Shown here piece after piece: positions 1-8,700 of a stretch of 20,203 bases of DNA. Source of the stretch: Chara braunii (taxonomy: Eukaryota > Streptophyta > Charophyceae > Charales > Characeae). The notes below the pieces were generated by a model, which saw nothing but the letters and a program-made list of their open reading frames with translations, did no database searches and was not told the origin of the DNA. The stretch covers positions 400,408 through 420,610 of the forward strand of contig BFEA01000348.1 in assembly GCA_003427395.1 (NCBI GenBank), given 5' to 3'. The position numbers and the translations under genes are program-made. How positions within the stretch are numbered: position 1 is the first letter of the stretch; each line of letters starts with the position of its first letter.

Positions 1-33
<33 letters not shown>
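1..33. repeat. (CA)n microsatellite at the window edge
   Basis: The first 33 bases are uninterrupted CA dinucleotides; the run probably continues outside the window. Confidence 0.97.
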
Positions 34-35
<2 letters not shown>

Positions 36-112
36 ATGCATGCAAACAGCGGTCTATGGAACCCCTCTCTCTGTTGCTTCATTCTCACAAAGCAAAAAAA
101 AAGGAGCACACC

Positions 113-317
113 GCCGTACTCTGTGGGCTGGATGGCGTTCTGTAGCCTGGGTGGTACTATGTGGGTTGGGGGGTACTACGTGGACTGGGAGGTCTGGCTG
201 CGGGGTAATATGTGGGTCGGGTCATACTATGCGGACTGGATGGTATTATGTGCGCTGGGAGGCACAAAGCGGGGTAGAGGGGTAATGCTACATGAGCCAG
301 GTGGTACAATGGGCACG
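113..317. repeat. 19-bp minisatellite, about ten degenerate units
   Basis: Units can be read end to end at 113-131, 132-150, 151-169, 170-188, 221-239 and 240-258, all exactly 19 bases, with a consensus close to GTGGTACTATGTGGRCTGG. Shortened units (189-203, 204-220, 259-272, 273-280) and two divergent ones (281-300, 301-317) fill the rest. The unit length is not a multiple of three, so the open frames across the array are by-products of the repeat rather than a gene. No flanking homology tells what it belongs to. Confidence 0.85.
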
Positions 318-1200
318 TGTGTGATGCTATGCAGGCAGAGCTGCAGGACACCCTCACCCCCGACGCTCCCCAAAAGGAGGAGAATCGAAGTGAACTTGCC
401 CCCAAGAGAGAGCACCAATGTTGTTGATGTGTTGGAACCCCTTTGTTTTCCGTCTGGAAGCCCTTTTCCCCATCCACCCAATGCACTTTTTTGGATATAG
501 CAGGGCCCTTCGCTGTGTACTCGTGTGTTTCCCCCTTTTTTTTCAATAAAAAGGGGGATAACCCCTAACATCAGATCTGCCACAATTCGCGCTCATGACC
601 TGTGCACCGTTCCTACAGCCAAAGATACTGTGCTTAACTGCAAAGCCTGCCGAAAGCAATGCCAAAACAACAAAAACGGAAGCAGAGGGAAGTGGAAAAG
701 ACACGTCGCAAAACTGCACACACAGGAGCAAACGAAAAAGACAAAAATGGGGATACAATAACAAGAGCAGAGGAGGAAACAATAATGTTAGTTCCAGCCC
801 CACAGTTCCCCACTGTTCGTCTTCCGGCACGCTTCAAGCTCGGTGACCCTGTTACCACCAATGAGATGAAAGGGAACGAAACAACAAACAAATGCCAAAA
901 AACGAGAACACCCCCTAACATTATCCAATGATTACTGTATTTCTCTGATGCCATCACGGCGAACATTCATGTATTCATTTGATTCTGTCACAATTCGATC
1001 TAATGACTCTTGAGTCTTTACTAACAGTTACATGTTCTGCTGTCCACCCAAATGGGTCAGCCGTGTTCTATTCGAAGGGCCCTTCCCTGCCTGTTGCCCT
1101 TGGGAAACAGCACTCAACACTTTGCCACTTTTTCCGTGGGCCTTACCGGCGCCGTCTTATGGGGCCCGTTTTTTCATACATACAAATATATGCAAACGTT
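318..1200. other. Unassigned sequence
   Basis: No convincing gene. A 25-base stretch near 572-596 (CCACAATTCGCGCTCATGAC region) recurs imperfectly near 986-1011, which hints at an old duplication, but too little is conserved to name an element. A weak zinc-finger-like fragment inside it is listed separately. Confidence 0.5.
615..740 (+). pseudogene. Possible BED/C2H2-type zinc-finger fragment
   Basis: One frame shows Cys codons at 639 and 648 and His codons at 702 and 717, giving C-x2-C-x17-H-x4-H, with basic residues and a tryptophan just before the first His (GKWKRHVAKLH). That spacing resembles BED or C2H2 fingers found in hAT-type transposases and DNA-binding proteins. The open frame is only about 78 codons, has no recognisable neighbours and could be chance. 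The zinc ligands are what is seen; the family is inference. Confidence 0.25.
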
Positions 1201-1248
1201 TAATATAATAATATAATATTAATATTTAATATTATTTATTTATTATCA
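1201..1248. repeat. AT-rich low-complexity tract
   Basis: About 48 bases composed almost only of A and T (TAATATAATATTAATA-like pattern). No gene or promoter can be assigned to it. Confidence 0.8.
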
Positions 1249-2509
1249 TGGACACTTGAACTCGTTGATAAGGCCAGGTATCTCACAATTCCCCGAAAAA
1301 GACAAGAAACAGAAACCAACAAAACAAGGAACTTAGCAGTCCCCACGTCTTCTCTATCAACGCCAGTTTACTACATAAATTCCCAGTCCCTGTGGTCATC
1401 ATCAAAGATCATGGTCATCCCTCCCATCGAACCAGAAAAAAAACAAATTTTCTAATTTTTCATCCATGATCATAACACTTCACAGCACCACACCAAGAGT
1501 TTCACAATGGTCTCCATGCGACATTTCACGATGTGGGTCATCATGCTTTCCATATAGCCAGAAAGAGTATCAAGATTGTCTTTGGGATGCTTCTTATCAC
1601 CACGAGTTCAAAGGTGGTTAACCGGGGGTGTTATTTTCAGCGAATTTTCCACCGAAACTGTCATATCGTGCTGATTTTTTGCTTTTTTGAAGTTTTTTCC
1701 TTGTTTTTCTTTTCATGTGATATGCATGTGCTTTAGGATGTGTCATGTGTCCAGTTTTGACATGTTTGGATCAATAATGAAAAAGTTGGCATTTCGTTGA
1801 ATTCGTTGGACGCTTCATTTTAACTCAGAAAGTGTGTTTGTGTTAGGGTTTTATAGTGCTTTTGTGTTTATTTGCTCATTTTCTTTGCCCTGTTTGTTTT
1901 TTTGATGCCTGAACTATGGGCCCATATCCTTTGTTTTTGGAATTTTGCTGAATTTCGCACCGAATTTGTCGACGAAAACGGCAATTTTTTGGCCGTCAGT
2001 TAACCATCCCTCGCGAGGACTGGGTGTGTGTGTTCGCAGCCAGGAGGCTGCACTTGTGTGGGTTGCATTTTGCCGTTTCCCCTTCTTTCTACTTCGGGTA
2101 AGATCATGCAGTACAAGCAGGGTAGGAAGGGGTTTGTTCAGGTTTTGGAAAGCTGAAAAAGGGTCCGGTCGCAGTCGTCCCTAAGACTGACGGTAAGCTG
2201 ATTCAGGTCGTAGCGGATAGCGTCAGCGCTTTCCTGTTTTGGAGGAAGAGTGCACCAAGGTGTCACTAATCGCGCTCTGCTTACGGATCCAGAACTCAAG
2301 AAATGCACAAAAGGCAGGAATTATGGCGGTGCATCTTTCCATGTTCCAGCGGAAGATTCGTGCTCATTTCACACAATTGCTGATTGCGGGAGCCAGGCCC
2401 TCAGCCCCTCCTTTTTGTTCCGTTCCCTTCCCCCCCTTTTCTCTGAACCTTGTTTTTTTCTTCTCTTTCCTAAGCTCCCACCAGCGCGATCAACCCCTCA
2501 TCTCGGATT
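1249..2509. other. Unassigned, T-rich sequence with possible MITE-like ends
   Basis: No coding region recognised. T-rich runs dominate 1670-1960. Two ends at 1613-1622 and 1999-2008 carry the same ten bases in inverted orientation apart from one mismatch (GGTGGTTAAC against GGATGGTTAAC read from the other strand), and blocks just inside them are loosely similar. This could be an old miniature inverted-repeat transposon of about 400 bp, but no target-site duplication is visible. Confidence 0.25.
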
Positions 2510-2512
2510 CTT

Positions 2513-2539
2513 CCCCCCCCCCCCCCCCCTCCCCCCCCT
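2513..2539. repeat. Poly-C tract
   Basis: A run of 17 C, one T and 8 C. It lies in a wider pyrimidine-rich segment (2400-2560). Length is likely to be unreliable in sequencing. Confidence 0.9.
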
Positions 2540-2955
2540 CAAAACAGCGACAGCTCTCTTTTTGGCCTGCCCTCCCACAGCGTTGGGCACTGGCCGCCGA
2601 CTGGTTCAGCAGGGGCGGCTCAAGGTACTGGGGACAAGTTAGGAGTGTAGGAGGGGCTAACACGGATAGTGAGACCTTGCCTCTAGACAGTCCTCGACAA
2701 ATGCATCCACCATCTAGACGAACAAAAAAAAAAAAGAAGCCAACCACACAAGCAAGCCTAAAGTCCCACCAGACTTTTGCCAGGCCTGCTGTCTACAATA
2801 TGGAACATGCCACCCGGATGGCTGCGTCCCTGCATGGAACGCGGTATAACAGTGTGTTTGTGCAGGGGGCAAGTGCTTTGGTTGAGAACTTGCACACTGC
2901 TGTTGCAGAGTTTCACTGTGTCAGTTGCAATTGGGAGAGTGCCATCATCACATGT
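2540..2955. other. Unassigned sequence
   Basis: No gene recognised. An A-rich run of about 11 bases lies near 2724. Open frames here join the downstream TCC repeat and are not supported by any motif. Confidence 0.5.
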
Positions 2956-2961
2956 AAGTCA

Positions 2962-3596
2962 TCTTTCTCTTCTTCTTCCTCTTCCTTCTTCCTCCTTCTT
3001 CCTCCTCCTTCCTCCTCCTCCTCCTCCTCCTCCTCCTCCTTCCTTCTTATTCCTCCTCCTCCTCCTCCTTCCTTCTTCTTCCTCCCTCTTCTTCCTCCTC
3101 CTTCTTCTTCCTCCTCCTCCTCCTCCTCCTTCTTCTTCATCCTCCTTCTTCCTTCTTCTCCTCCTTCCTCCTGCTTCTTCCTCCTCCTCATCCCTCCTCC
3201 TCCTCCCTCCTCCTTCTCCCTCCTCCTTCTCCCTCCTCCTTCCTCCTCCTTCTCCTCCTCCTCCTTCCTCCGTCTCCTCCTCCTTGTTCATTCTCCTCCT
3301 TTTTACTCCTTTTTCCTCCTTCCTCCTCTTCCTCCTCTTCCTCCTCCTCCTTCTTCCTCCTCTTTCTTCCTCCTCCCTCTCCTCCTCCTTCTCCCTCCTT
3401 CTCCTCCCTCCTCCTCCTCCTCCCTTCTCCTCCCTCCTCCTTCCTCCTCCTCTTCCACCTCCTTCTTCCTCCTCCTCCTCCTCCTCCTCCTTCTCCTCCT
3501 TGTTCCTCCTCCTCCTTATTCCCCCTCCTCCTTGCTCCTCCTCCTTCCTCCTCCGCCTCCTCCCTCCTCCCTCTACTTCTTCTTTTTCTTCTTCTG
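2962..3596. repeat. Long (TCC/TTC)n homopyrimidine tract
   Basis: About 635 bases are nearly pure C and T on the plus strand (G and A on the other), built from TCC, TTC and TTCCTCC motifs with a handful of interruptions (for example near 3047, 3190, 3285-3305 and 3510). Its size and purity make all overlapping open frames (poly Ser/Leu/Pro one way, Glu/Arg/Gly the other) artefacts of the repeat. Confidence 0.95.
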
Positions 3597-3643
3597 CTAT
3601 GCATCTCATACTTTTATTTTGTTTACTCCATTGGTGAATCAAC

Positions 3644-3677
3644 GGGTGGGCGGGCGGGCGGGCGGGCGGGCGGGCGG

Positions 3678-3680
<3 letters not shown>
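3644..3680 (+). repeat. (GGGC)n tract with nine GGG runs
   Basis: GGG runs begin at 3644, 3648, 3652, 3656, 3660, 3664, 3668, 3672 and 3676, each separated by one base. This fits the standard G-quadruplex pattern of four or more G3 runs with one-base loops. Confidence 0.95.

Positions 3681-3730
<50 letters not shown>
3681..3730. repeat. (TG)25 microsatellite
   Basis: An uninterrupted run of 25 TG dinucleotides follows directly after the GGGC tract; alternating purine-pyrimidine DNA of this kind can adopt Z-DNA. Confidence 0.97.
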
Positions 3731-3731
<1 letters not shown>

Positions 3732-3732
<1 letters not shown>

Positions 3733-3750
3733 TGACTGACTGACTGACTG
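3732..3750. repeat. Short (TGAC)n repeat
   Basis: About four and a half TGAC units close the composite block of simple repeats. Confidence 0.85.
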
Positions 3751-3762
3751 GCACCAGAACAA

Positions 3763-3772
3763 CCCCTTTTCC
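3763..3772 (-). promoter_or_regulatory. Candidate polypurine tract
   Basis: On the minus strand GGAAAAGGGG lies about 50 bases after the last pol codons. One base further a TG (TGTTCTGGTGCC, 3761 downwards) could begin the 3' LTR. Plus-strand DNA synthesis in LTR elements is primed at such a tract. The sequence beyond soon becomes microsatellite, so the LTR itself cannot be confirmed. Confidence 0.4.
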
Positions 3773-3823
3773 ACCCAGATGACTAGATCCGAAATTGAAA
3801 TAGTCTTACCTTACAATCTTGTA

Positions 3824-4232
3824 TCACGTTGTATTTGATAGAGTAAACTGATCGTTGGTGATGCACGGAAGTAACTTAGAGGTGTGGAATTCCGGGTAGG
3901 TGTGCAGGTGGTGTGGAATCTCGATCGTGTAGTATGGACCGTCTGCCTCTCCTTTGACATCTAAGACTGGCCATGGTCCCCTATATGCGGGGTAGCAGTT
4001 TGTGCAAGATCCCTTCTTCCGGAACGAACTCCTTAGACTTAACCCATACCAGGTCACCTACTGCAAATTGTGATGGTCATCGATGCTTGTTAGCTTGTTC
4101 TACCATCTGGTTCTGGGCCTTAAGGATTTCCTTCTTGACCTGCTCTAGATCTTTCTCGTACTGGATAGCAAATTCCCTCGTTCCGGGTGGCAATCTCTGA
4201 ATTTGATCCGGATTCAGACTGTCAATTGGACG
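3824..4232 (-). pseudogene. pol: Gypsy integrase C-terminal / post-integrase domain
   Basis: This continues integrase. Reading through stops, one frame gives an amphipathic helix-like stretch (EKDLEQVKKEILKAQNQMVE) and then FAVGDLVWVKSKEF, the usual GDxVWL-like start of the gypsy post-integrase barrel. After a frame change near 4000 it gives YRGPWPVLDV and ending motif FHTSKLLP, matching the family's GPF...FHVSxLxP pattern. In-frame stops are TGA at 4235-4233, TGA at 4079-4077 and TAG at 3983-3981; the two TGAs sit where Arg (CGA) would fit, as expected from CpG decay. A true chromodomain after FHxS is not evident. Confidence 0.85.
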
Positions 4233-5096
4233 TCAGGGTTGCCAACCTCTGTGCAATTCGTTTGGTGTACGGGCTGTAGACAAGTGCACTGAGTTGTTAT
4301 AAGTGGATTGCCCCTTTGGGAGATGCTCGTCCCAGTCGATCTGATCGGGGCTAATGTACATGTGAAGCACTTGCTGGAGCAGTTTGTTCATCTGCTCGGT
4401 TTGGCCATTGGTCTCCGGTTGCCTACCGGAGGACATGGTCAACTTTGACCCATATACCTTCATCCATTGTTGTCAGTGCTCGCCCGTAAATCTTCTGTCT
4501 CTATCGCTAACAATCGATAACGGGTGTTTGTAATCCATAACCCAGTGATTGAAAAATTCTCTAATCACTAAATCTGTCTTTGCCTCGGCGGGCACTGGAA
4601 TAAAAACAGCAAGTTTACTAAATCTATCCAGAACTACCGTCACTTGACTCTTCCCGTTTCTGCTTTTGACTTTCGTGTCCATGAAGTCGATTGACACGGA
4701 CTCACCAGGACCGGACGGAATAGATAGTGGCCTCAATAGGCCGAGACTGTGTGGAACTTTTGTTCCGCTGACACACTTGACAGCCCTGGATGTAGGCAAT
4801 GCAGTCGTGTTTCATGCCGACCCAGGTATAGGACCGTAGGAGGTTTGCGTAAGTCTTCCTCCATCCGGAGTGGCCCTCAGTGTCATGGCACTCCCCCAAG
4901 ATCAGACTCTTAATGGTCTCATTATTCGAAATGCACAGTCTGTCAAACTTGTCAGTCTTCTCAAATAAGAGTTCGCCAGTTACTCTATAGTCCGGAACTT
5001 CATGGGGTGCTGTCTGCACTCTCTTAATGAGTTCGCTGTAAACGTGATCGTCAGCGTACGCAACCCTAATCTGTTGCTGCAGTTCGGTGCCGGCGT
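4233..5096 (-). pseudogene. pol: Gypsy integrase: zinc-binding and DDE catalytic core
   Basis: Integrase inserts the cDNA copy into the host chromosome. The H2C2 zinc-binding domain is visible at about 4760-4910 (HDTEGHSG ... CQVCQRNK). The catalytic core has Asp in SIDFMDT, Asp in VSDRDRRFT and Glu in NGQTEQMN. The second Asp and the Glu are exactly 35 residues apart if the TGA at 4475-4473 is counted as a residue, so that TGA is a point nonsense change in an otherwise aligned frame, probably from Trp. Further downstream YNNSVHLSTARTPNEL matches the conserved end of the core. The zinc-finger and core frames differ, so an indel lies near 4740-4800, and another separates it from RNase H near 5095. 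Confidence 0.92.
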
Positions 5097-5690
5097 CTAA
5101 GTCACAATAGCACCGAAAAAGTCTGCGTGTCTACCGAGCGCATCTGCAACGACCTTATACTTTCCCTTAACTAGCTCTAACTCAAAGTCAAACTGGTCGA
5201 TCTCCCCAGCCCATCTAGTCAGCTTAGGAGTCATTTGGGCCTGGGTCTTCAACCAGCGTAGATTCTCGTGATCAGAATAGACTTTGACATGCCTACCTAG
5301 CAGATATTCCTGCCAATGGTTCAGCGATTCTCTCAAGGTGAATAACTCACGCTCGTATGTTGACGCGGCGACCTTCTCGCTCGACAATCTACACGACATG
5401 AACTCTACTGGCCTATACCCCTCTCCATCATTCTGTTGGAGTACAGCGCCAATGGCGTATTGGCTCACGCCAGTAGTGACAATGAATGGCAAAGACGGAT
5501 CTGCAACTCTGAGGACCGGGTGTTCGATTAGCGCCTTCTTCAACTTCTTGAAGGCTGAACTGCAATTTTTATCCCAATTTCGGACTGTTTCCTTCTTCAA
5601 CAACTTATGCAGCGGTGCAGCGATCATCGTGAAACTTCTGATAGTAATTCAACAATCCTAAGAATGATGGGAGTTTAGTCAACGTGCGCA
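5097..5690 (-). pseudogene. pol: Gypsy RT connection and RNase H domain
   Basis: RNase H removes the RNA strand of the RNA/DNA hybrid during reverse transcription. After the RT palm another frame carries FLGLLNYYQKF (about 5630-5665), then a frame change leads to an open frame of 176 codons with APLHKLLKK, the QYAIGAVLQQ segment, EFMSCRLSSEKV, YERELFTLRESLNHWQEYLL, VYSDHENLRWL and VVADALGRHAD. These are the usual landmarks of gypsy RNase H in order. The first catalytic Asp of the family's T-D-A-S motif is replaced here (TTGVS, GAC to GGC), so the domain would be inactive even if the frame were continuous. Confidence 0.92.
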
Positions 5691-6400
5691 GTGTTGGCCA
5701 ATCCCTGATTGCCGCTATCTTTGCGTCTTCCGGTCTGATCCCATCTCCGTCGACCTAGATACAAAACTTGACGCTTAGCCCATTCACATTTCTTTGGGTT
5801 CACATTCAACTTCGCAGAGCGCAACTTCTCTAAAACTAAGCGCAAATGCTGCTGATGCTCCTCTAGAGTCTTACTGAAAATCAAAATATCATATAAGTAC
5901 ACTACTACAAACATATCTAACCACTCGCGGAAGAGATCATTCATGCATCTCTGGAAAGTGGCAGGGGCATTCGTCAGACCAAACGACATGACCACAAACT
6001 CGCAGTGGCCATAGCGAGTCCTAAAGGCTGTCTTGTGCTGGTCTTCGGCCTGTACCTCTAGTTGATGGTAGCCCAACTTCAAATCAATCTTCGAGAAGTA
6101 CTTGCAGCCCTGCACTCTATCCAGCAAACCGTCTATCCGCGGCAAAGGTCCGACGTTCTTTACTATAATCATGTTCAGGCCCATGTAGTCTATGCACATG
6201 CGTAGTTCGTCCTATTTCTTAGGCACGATTAAGACCGGTGCGTCGTACAGTGAGGAGCTGGGCTTTATCCAACCCTTTTTTGTCAGCTCATTAAGTTGCT
6301 CACGCAACTCGTCAAGTTCTTTGGGAGACATTCGGTAAATCGGTCCCTTGGGGATCCTGCTACCGGGCTCAATCTATATCCGGTGCTTAATCTCTCTCTC
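5691..6400 (-). pseudogene. pol: Gypsy reverse transcriptase
   Basis: RT copies the element RNA into cDNA in virus-like particles. The N-terminal part reads IEPGSRIPKGPIYRMSPKEL, GWIKPSSSLYDAPVLIVPKK and then LRMCIDYMGLN; the palm continues with FSKIDLKLGYHQLEV (first catalytic Asp present), FVVMSFGLTNAPATFQRCMN and the primer-grip region. In-frame TAG codons at 6376-6374 and 6214-6212 break it. The second catalytic motif, normally Y-L-D-D, reads Y-L-Y-D (GAT to TAT near 5891), so a metal-binding Asp is gone. A frame change near 5745 separates the palm from the VDGDGIRPEDAKI thumb segment. Confidence 0.95.
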
Positions 6401-7020
6401 GACTCGCATCGGTCTCTCTCCCACATCAGCGAACTCTTCCAACAACTTCTCAATTGCTGGCGGCGTTGGGATTTCCTCTTTTTTGCCTTCACTCACCAGT
6501 CTTACGTAGGCTACGAAGACTTGGTCGACCAAATCGGCCTTGACCACGTGCCTGGTGCACGCGGGGGCACTCATACAGCAAAGGGACAGACCGGTCTCTA
6601 CGCCGAGCTCATATGAAACAGCCGCAACTTCTTTTTGCCTCCCTGAGGGCTGGGCAGCCAGCACTCATGCTCACCCATGTTTAGATTTGCTTGTGCGACT
6701 TCTCCTCGATCCGTCCCTAAAATTAGGTAAAAGGGTAGGTTATCCTCCACTAAGAGTGTCAGGGAGTGCAAAACTCTCTCTACCTTATTCTCCCCCTCCA
6801 ACCGGAAGTATGCCTTAACCTCTTCGACTTAGTCTTCCACTCTCATTTCGTGATTGTTTGCGAGCCTACTCACTACCGACTCGTCCAACTTTTGAACCTT
6901 CATGTCGAGGTGCATCTTCTTCAATCCCCTTCGGTTGATGTAACTCTGCGTTGACCCACTATCGACTAACGAGCCTACTTGCTCTCTACTAATCTCTACA
7001 TCTGCTAATATAAGCTGCCC
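6401..7020 (-). pseudogene. pol: Gypsy aspartic protease and linker to RT
   Basis: A retropepsin-like protease that would process the polyprotein. The active-site motif LVDSGSTQSYI is encoded with the catalytic Asp at 6963-6961, and the second hallmark FYLILGTD (hydrophobic-ILG) follows about 90 residues later. A TAA at 6831-6829 interrupts the frame between them. A frame change near 6650 leads into a linker that contains AIEKLLEEFADV, the conserved helix that precedes RT in gypsy elements. Upstream, the frame shifts again relative to gag near 7010. Confidence 0.88.
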
Positions 7021-7286
7021 GTTTTCTTTTTCATTTCGACCCAGGCTTGACGACGAGTGATCAACTCATCACCGATGCCTGCGAGGGATCCACCCAGAGA
7101 GACCCTAGCACAAGCAGTCTCCGAACAACTAACTGGGTGAGGGACTACATCAGTCTCTGCCGTTAGGGCCTTCACACAGGAGGGTGCCTGGTCAATGCGC
7201 GCTTCTTCCTGTCTGTCTATGTTTGAAGACCAGTAGGAGCGACTGCAACTCCTACTGGTGTTCCCTTTTGGGTGGCGGTAATCGGG

Positions 7287-7337
7287 GCAGAAACAGACAA
7301 TGTGGTTGGGAATCTTGGGATCACCACATTTGAGGCA
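7287..7337 (-). pseudogene. gag: Gag zinc-knuckle-like motif
   Basis: One frame reads CLKCGDPKIPNHIVCFC. The spacing is C-x2-C-x7-H-x2-C, not the usual C-x2-C-x4-H-x4-C of retroelement nucleocapsids, so it is either a variant or a mutated knuckle. Its position between gag and protease is correct for nucleocapsid. Confidence 0.65.
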
Positions 7338-7379
7338 TTGATCCGCCTTCAGCCTCTTTTCCCATAATGACCCATTTCC

Positions 7380-7720
7380 TTCCAAGGTTCGCCATCAACA
7401 ATCCCTTGATGTGTCGGCCATCAGCGATCCCTTGATGTGTCTACCCCTTCCGCTTGTGGAGTAGGATACGCGGCTACCTTCCGGGGAACCATAACCCTTA
7501 CCTCCCACGTAGTAGCTACCTTAGCAGCTATTCCCGTGGGTGCCACGTCCTCGTCCTCCACCTCTACCTCTGCCTCCTCTTCCTCCTTGTCGCCCTCCCC
7601 CACGGGTTGCAACAGCCGCATAATCCCCGCCCTGGGCTACTTGGTTGTTGTTGGGCTCATAGGGCAGTGCCTCGACTCCCCCTCCCTCAAACGTGACTAG
7701 AAGGCTATCCTTTCCCTCTA
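7380..7720 (-). pseudogene. gag: Gag C-terminal Gly/Arg-rich (RGG) region
   Basis: The frame that leads into the zinc knuckle contains VEALPYEPNNNQVAQGG and then an RGG-type stretch (about 7545-7600) of alternating Arg and Gly, a common RNA-binding feature of gag nucleocapsid regions. TAA near 7535 and TGA near 7397 interrupt it. The frame with the longest open run here (acidic, EEEEAEVEVEDED) is a shifted reading of the same codons and less likely to be the real one. Confidence 0.7.
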
Positions 7721-7772
7721 TGTTGCCTGCAAGGGTCTTAGTCTTCTATCTTCCTCTCTTCTGCAGGTCTTT

Positions 7773-8340
7773 CTAGTAATGAGAATAATTTGCTTCCATA
7801 AGGAAGCTGGCCTGATCTACGGTGATTTTGCTAAATTTCTCATAAGTCATGCCCTCCTCCTTCGTACGGGGGTATAGAGTGGTCCTGAGGGGATTAGGCA
7901 TTGCACTCACATGGTTATTAAGGATCTCTGAAGGTGTCAATCCGTGATCAGGGCACCGAAGCAGTTCGTCCATGGTGGCTTTGAGAGCAGCTACACTATT
8001 CCACTTCCTATCAACTATATTTAGGATCAAGTGCTATGTGCGTCTGGCCAGGTTTTTGTCTTCGAACCTCTCCTTTCAGGGCCTTGAAAAAGTCCTTTAT
8101 GTGTGTGTTTTTGGAGTACTCTACCATGGATGTACAACCTGCCTCTTTCATCAGAGAGATGGCGAAATTGGCTGCATCTCCACCAAGACACGAACTTGCC
8201 ATCAGAACAAGGTCCTAGTATGGAATCAGTTGTGCGTACAGGTAAGTGCCCATGTGTGTAAGTGCTAATGTGTGTTTCCCACTAAAAAAAATTCTCTTCT
8301 CTCTTCCCAATGTATGTCCAGGGAAGCTTAACCTTGATCT
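7773..8340 (-). pseudogene. gag: Gag capsid-like core
   Basis: Gag forms the particle that packages element RNA. Successive frames give KVKLPWTYIGKREENFF (near 8290-8340), GTYLYAQLIPY, DAANFAISLMKEAGC, HIKDFFKALK, and after a frame change near 8030 RKWNSVAALKATMDELLRC, LRTTLYPRTKEEGMTYEKF and VDQASFLMEANYSHY. The order (substrate-like KEENF start, helical core, conserved Y/F and LR segments) matches plant gypsy Gag. Stops include TAG after QLIPY near 8216 and TAG near 7775. Confidence 0.8.
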
Positions 8341-8700
8341 TCTCCCTTCTCTCGCCCCCTTTAGGTCGGCTAGGATCGATCTTTCGGTCCCCCTCCTTCT
8401 TGGGATCTCCAGCGCCGTCTCCTCCACCATCTCCACCTCCACGACCACTTCTTGCTTTCACTGTGGCGACATTGTTTATTAATTTTGAGGTGAATATACC
8501 CTCTAACTGCTGGCATACCCCTCAACCCGTGGCAGCGACACTCAAATAATTGTTCCAGGTGCCTTTGAATTCGTGATTATGCTGTTCGAGGCGGGCAATC
8601 GATTTATTGATAGTGGCAAGCTCTTGATTAGTGTGTAAACAAGGCTTTGACCACGAGGGTACGATCATCCTTCCATTCCCCTTCATGGTCCGTTTGTTCC
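8341..8700 (-). pseudogene. gag: Gag middle region: helical segment and Gly/Asp-rich linker
   Basis: One frame reads ELATINKSIARLEQHNHEFK and NNYLSVAATG, then (past a TGA near 8530) QQLEGIFTSKLINNVATVKA and a Gly-rich linker rich in GGGD repeats that joins the capsid-like core. It links the N-terminal coiled coil to the core. The function beyond being part of Gag is not known. Confidence 0.6.

Noticed and set aside
2962-3596. A gene-regulatory GAGA/CT-rich promoter
   Set aside because: There is no adjacent gene and the tract is far longer than known GA/CT promoter elements; a simple-repeat expansion is enough.
2239-3735. A 498-codon open frame on the plus strand and long acidic/basic frames opposite
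   Set aside because: Most of its length is the TCC/TTC tract, then GGGC and TG repeats. Stop-free frames in all phases follow from composition. No domain or signal is present outside the repeats.
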